Shown piece by piece: positions 63,022 through 64,000 of a stretch of 64,000 bases of DNA. The notes beneath the pieces are model-generated. The model was given only the letters and a program-made list of their open reading frames with translations, had not been told where the DNA came from and made no database searches. Position 1 is the first letter of the stretch. Each line of letters starts with the position of its first letter. A program made the position numbers and the translations under genes. Source of the DNA: Thecamonas trahens ATCC 50062 (taxonomy: Eukaryota; Apusozoa; Apusomonadida; Apusomonadidae); contig NW_013657617.1 of assembly GCF_000142905.1 (NCBI RefSeq), positions 127,789 through 191,788 on the forward strand. Direction: 5' to 3'.

Positions 63022-64000
63022 CTAGACAAGGGTAAAGGTGGCAGCGAGTCCATAGTGATCAGACATGTGAAGACCCGGGTCAAAGTACGAGGCCGACGGC
63101 AGCTGGCTCTTGGCGACAACCTCGATAGAGGCCGGACGCAGCGGGTCGGACGCACCCTGCGAGACAATGACCCGGTCTAGGCGCATGCGGCGGGTATCGC
63201 ACTTGCACCACATGGCGGCAATGACAGTGTTTGTCCGCCCGTCCCATGTGTAGCCGTCCTCCGGCGACGCATCCGGCCGGAGCAGCGGCCACACGTCGAC
63301 GTACGGCGCCTCGATCATGGCCGACTCGGCCTCCTGGTGCAGATTAAAGTCGCCGAGAATGACAGCCTGGTCGACAGCAAGCGTGCGCCCTGCCTCGGAG
63401 CTCGGTGCAGCGTCACCAGAAATGTCCAGGAATCGGTACAGGTCGCGCAGCTGCTGGCGGCGCGGGACGTAGTTTGGGGCGCGGGCCTGGAGGTGGGTGC
63501 CAACAACTGCAACGGACTTGCCGCTTGCAAGCGCAATGCGAGCAACAATCGAGGCGCGACTGGACGATTCGGCCACTCGCGATGGCTTGCGGGTCAGTAG
63601 CCGGCTTCGCACTGCGTGCAGCGAGACGAGCGCCAGGCGGCGGGCGACGAGGACCACAACGCCGTGCGGCTCGATAGTGGTCTCGATGGGAGCCTCGCAG
63701 TCTTCGCCTACACACGATGCCGAGACCTCGCTCATCACATACTTGCTCCGCACAAACTCGTCGGCGCCGAGCAAGTCCAGGAACGCCGGCGTGATCTCGT
63801 TGAGCGAGACGATGTCGGCGTCGACCTCGGCGAGGTAAGCGACGATGGCGGACCAGCGAGCGTCTGCCCGGGTCACGCCCGGCACTACATCGTCATAGTT
63901 TTGGATGAGCACGTTGTAGGTGAGCAACGTGAGCGAGCGCAGCGTCGTAGGATCAGCATCGGGCTCGGCGGCCGAGGGAGGCGCGTTCGGCGGCGCAGGC
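63022..64000 (-). CDS. Endonuclease/exonuclease/phosphatase-family phosphodiesterase, 5'-partial
   Basis: Runs off the right edge; the frame stays open to 64000 (…PSAAEPDADPTTLRSLTLLTYNVLIQNYD, cited only by its key LLTYNVLIQ), so the true start lies outside. The EEP fold is visible: strand LLTYNV, IVSLNEITP (metal-binding Glu), VGTHLQARAPNYVPRRQQLRDL (catalytic His region), ILGDFNLHQEAES (GDFN), and SDHYGLAATF (catalytic Asp-His). This is the pattern of sphingomyelinase-, TDP2- and inositol-phosphatase-type phosphodiesterases; the substrate is not determined. An insert near ~75-95 with a Cys pair (CVGEDCEAP) is odd. Converges on PEX19 (33 bases apart). Confidence 0.85.
   Translation of the reverse strand, partial: PAPPNAPPSAAEPDADPTTLRSLTLLTYNVLIQNYDDVVPGVTRADARWSAIVAYLAEVDADIVSLNEITPAFLDLLGADEFVRSKYVMSEVSASCVGEDCEAPIETTIEPHGVVVLVARRLALVSLHAVRSRLLTRKPSRVAESSSRASIVARIALASGKSVAVVGTHLQARAPNYVPRRQQLRDLYRFLDISGDAAPSSEAGRTLAVDQAVILGDFNLHQEAESAMIEAPYVDVWPLLRPDASPEDGYTWDGRTNTVIAAMWCKCDTRRMRLDRVIVSQGASDPLRPASIEVVAKSQLPSASYFDPGLHMSDHYGLAATFTLV

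Noticed and set aside
40-63838. Many long overlapping open frames on the other strand or in other frames of real genes
   Set aside because: High GC content and few stop codons produce long antisense and shifted frames (for example opposite the PARP, kinase and MTO1 genes). They are Arg/Pro/Ala-rich, lack domain motifs and lose to the frames with family signatures.
1-64000. tRNA and rRNA genes, bacterial operons, mobile elements
   Set aside because: I found no rRNA-like stretch, no convincing tRNA cloverleaf by eye and no transposase or reverse-transcriptase frame. A tRNA scan was not possible, so absence of tRNAs is not certain.
1-64000. Plasmid, phage or bacterial contamination
   Set aside because: Introns, signal peptides with GPI tails and eukaryote-only families occur throughout with uniform codon use.

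Overview
The window is nuclear DNA of a GC-rich, compact, intron-poor unicellular eukaryote. The signs are GT-AG introns of roughly 70 to 400 bases, all three standard stop codons in use, strong G/C at third codon positions, and eukaryote-only genes (peroxins PEX16 and PEX19, eIF2B-beta, a tubulin cofactor C, an Aster/GRAMD1-type protein, a CHO2-type PE methyltransferase, a polycystin-2 channel, an Lsm10-like protein). No gene looks bacterial in context. An apusomonad such as Thecamonas would fit the gene style, but that is my inference and not something the sequence proves.

Layout. 1-17.3 kb: a CUB/EGF single-pass surface protein, a Ser/Thr kinase with repeat-rich tails, a 2077-residue PARP-VIT-vWA protein and a 1978-residue FG-GAP/beta-helix/multi-TM surface protein, all on +. 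17.4-24.7 kb: a small minus-strand ORF, a polycystin-2-like channel, an unknown two-exon gene, a two-exon ankyrin protein and a mitochondrial TACO1/YebC protein. 24.7-33.8 kb: an ankyrin/polytopic/coiled-coil protein, a non-coding stretch with a 140-bp tandem repeat, eIF2B-beta, PEX16, an array of telomere-like GGGGTT repeats and a three-exon DOMON protein. 34.2-36.0 kb: two tandem paralogues of a Cys-rich, probably GPI-anchored protein with duplicated upstream regions. 36.6-45.2 kb: two unknown proteins, MTO1/MnmG, seryl-tRNA synthetase, an Lsm10-like protein, a HAD hydrolase and a membrane protein broken by a 322-base assembly gap. 45.6-54.4 kb: stefin-type cystatin, a large protein with a RUN-like C-terminus, a small unknown, a CorA-type Mg channel and a CHO2-like methyltransferase. 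54.5-64 kb: GRAM-VASt protein, TBCC, NmrA-like Rossmann protein, YeeE/YedE sulfur-transport protein, PEX19 and an EEP-family phosphodiesterase that runs off the right edge.

The genes do not form one pathway. Loose themes are organelle and lipid biology (PEX16, PEX19, CHO2, GRAM-VASt), mitochondrial and cytosolic translation (TACO1, MTO1, SerRS, eIF2B-beta), and surface or sensory membrane proteins. Organisation is very tight: at least eight convergent pairs end within 0-75 bp of each other, and one pair shares a CTAG at its two stop codons. Sense-strand C-runs lie just upstream of many start codons. Four genes show an apparent reading-frame break (about 1,290, 29,940, 35,910 and 60,640), mostly in homopolymers or repeats, which suggests assembly errors rather than decay.
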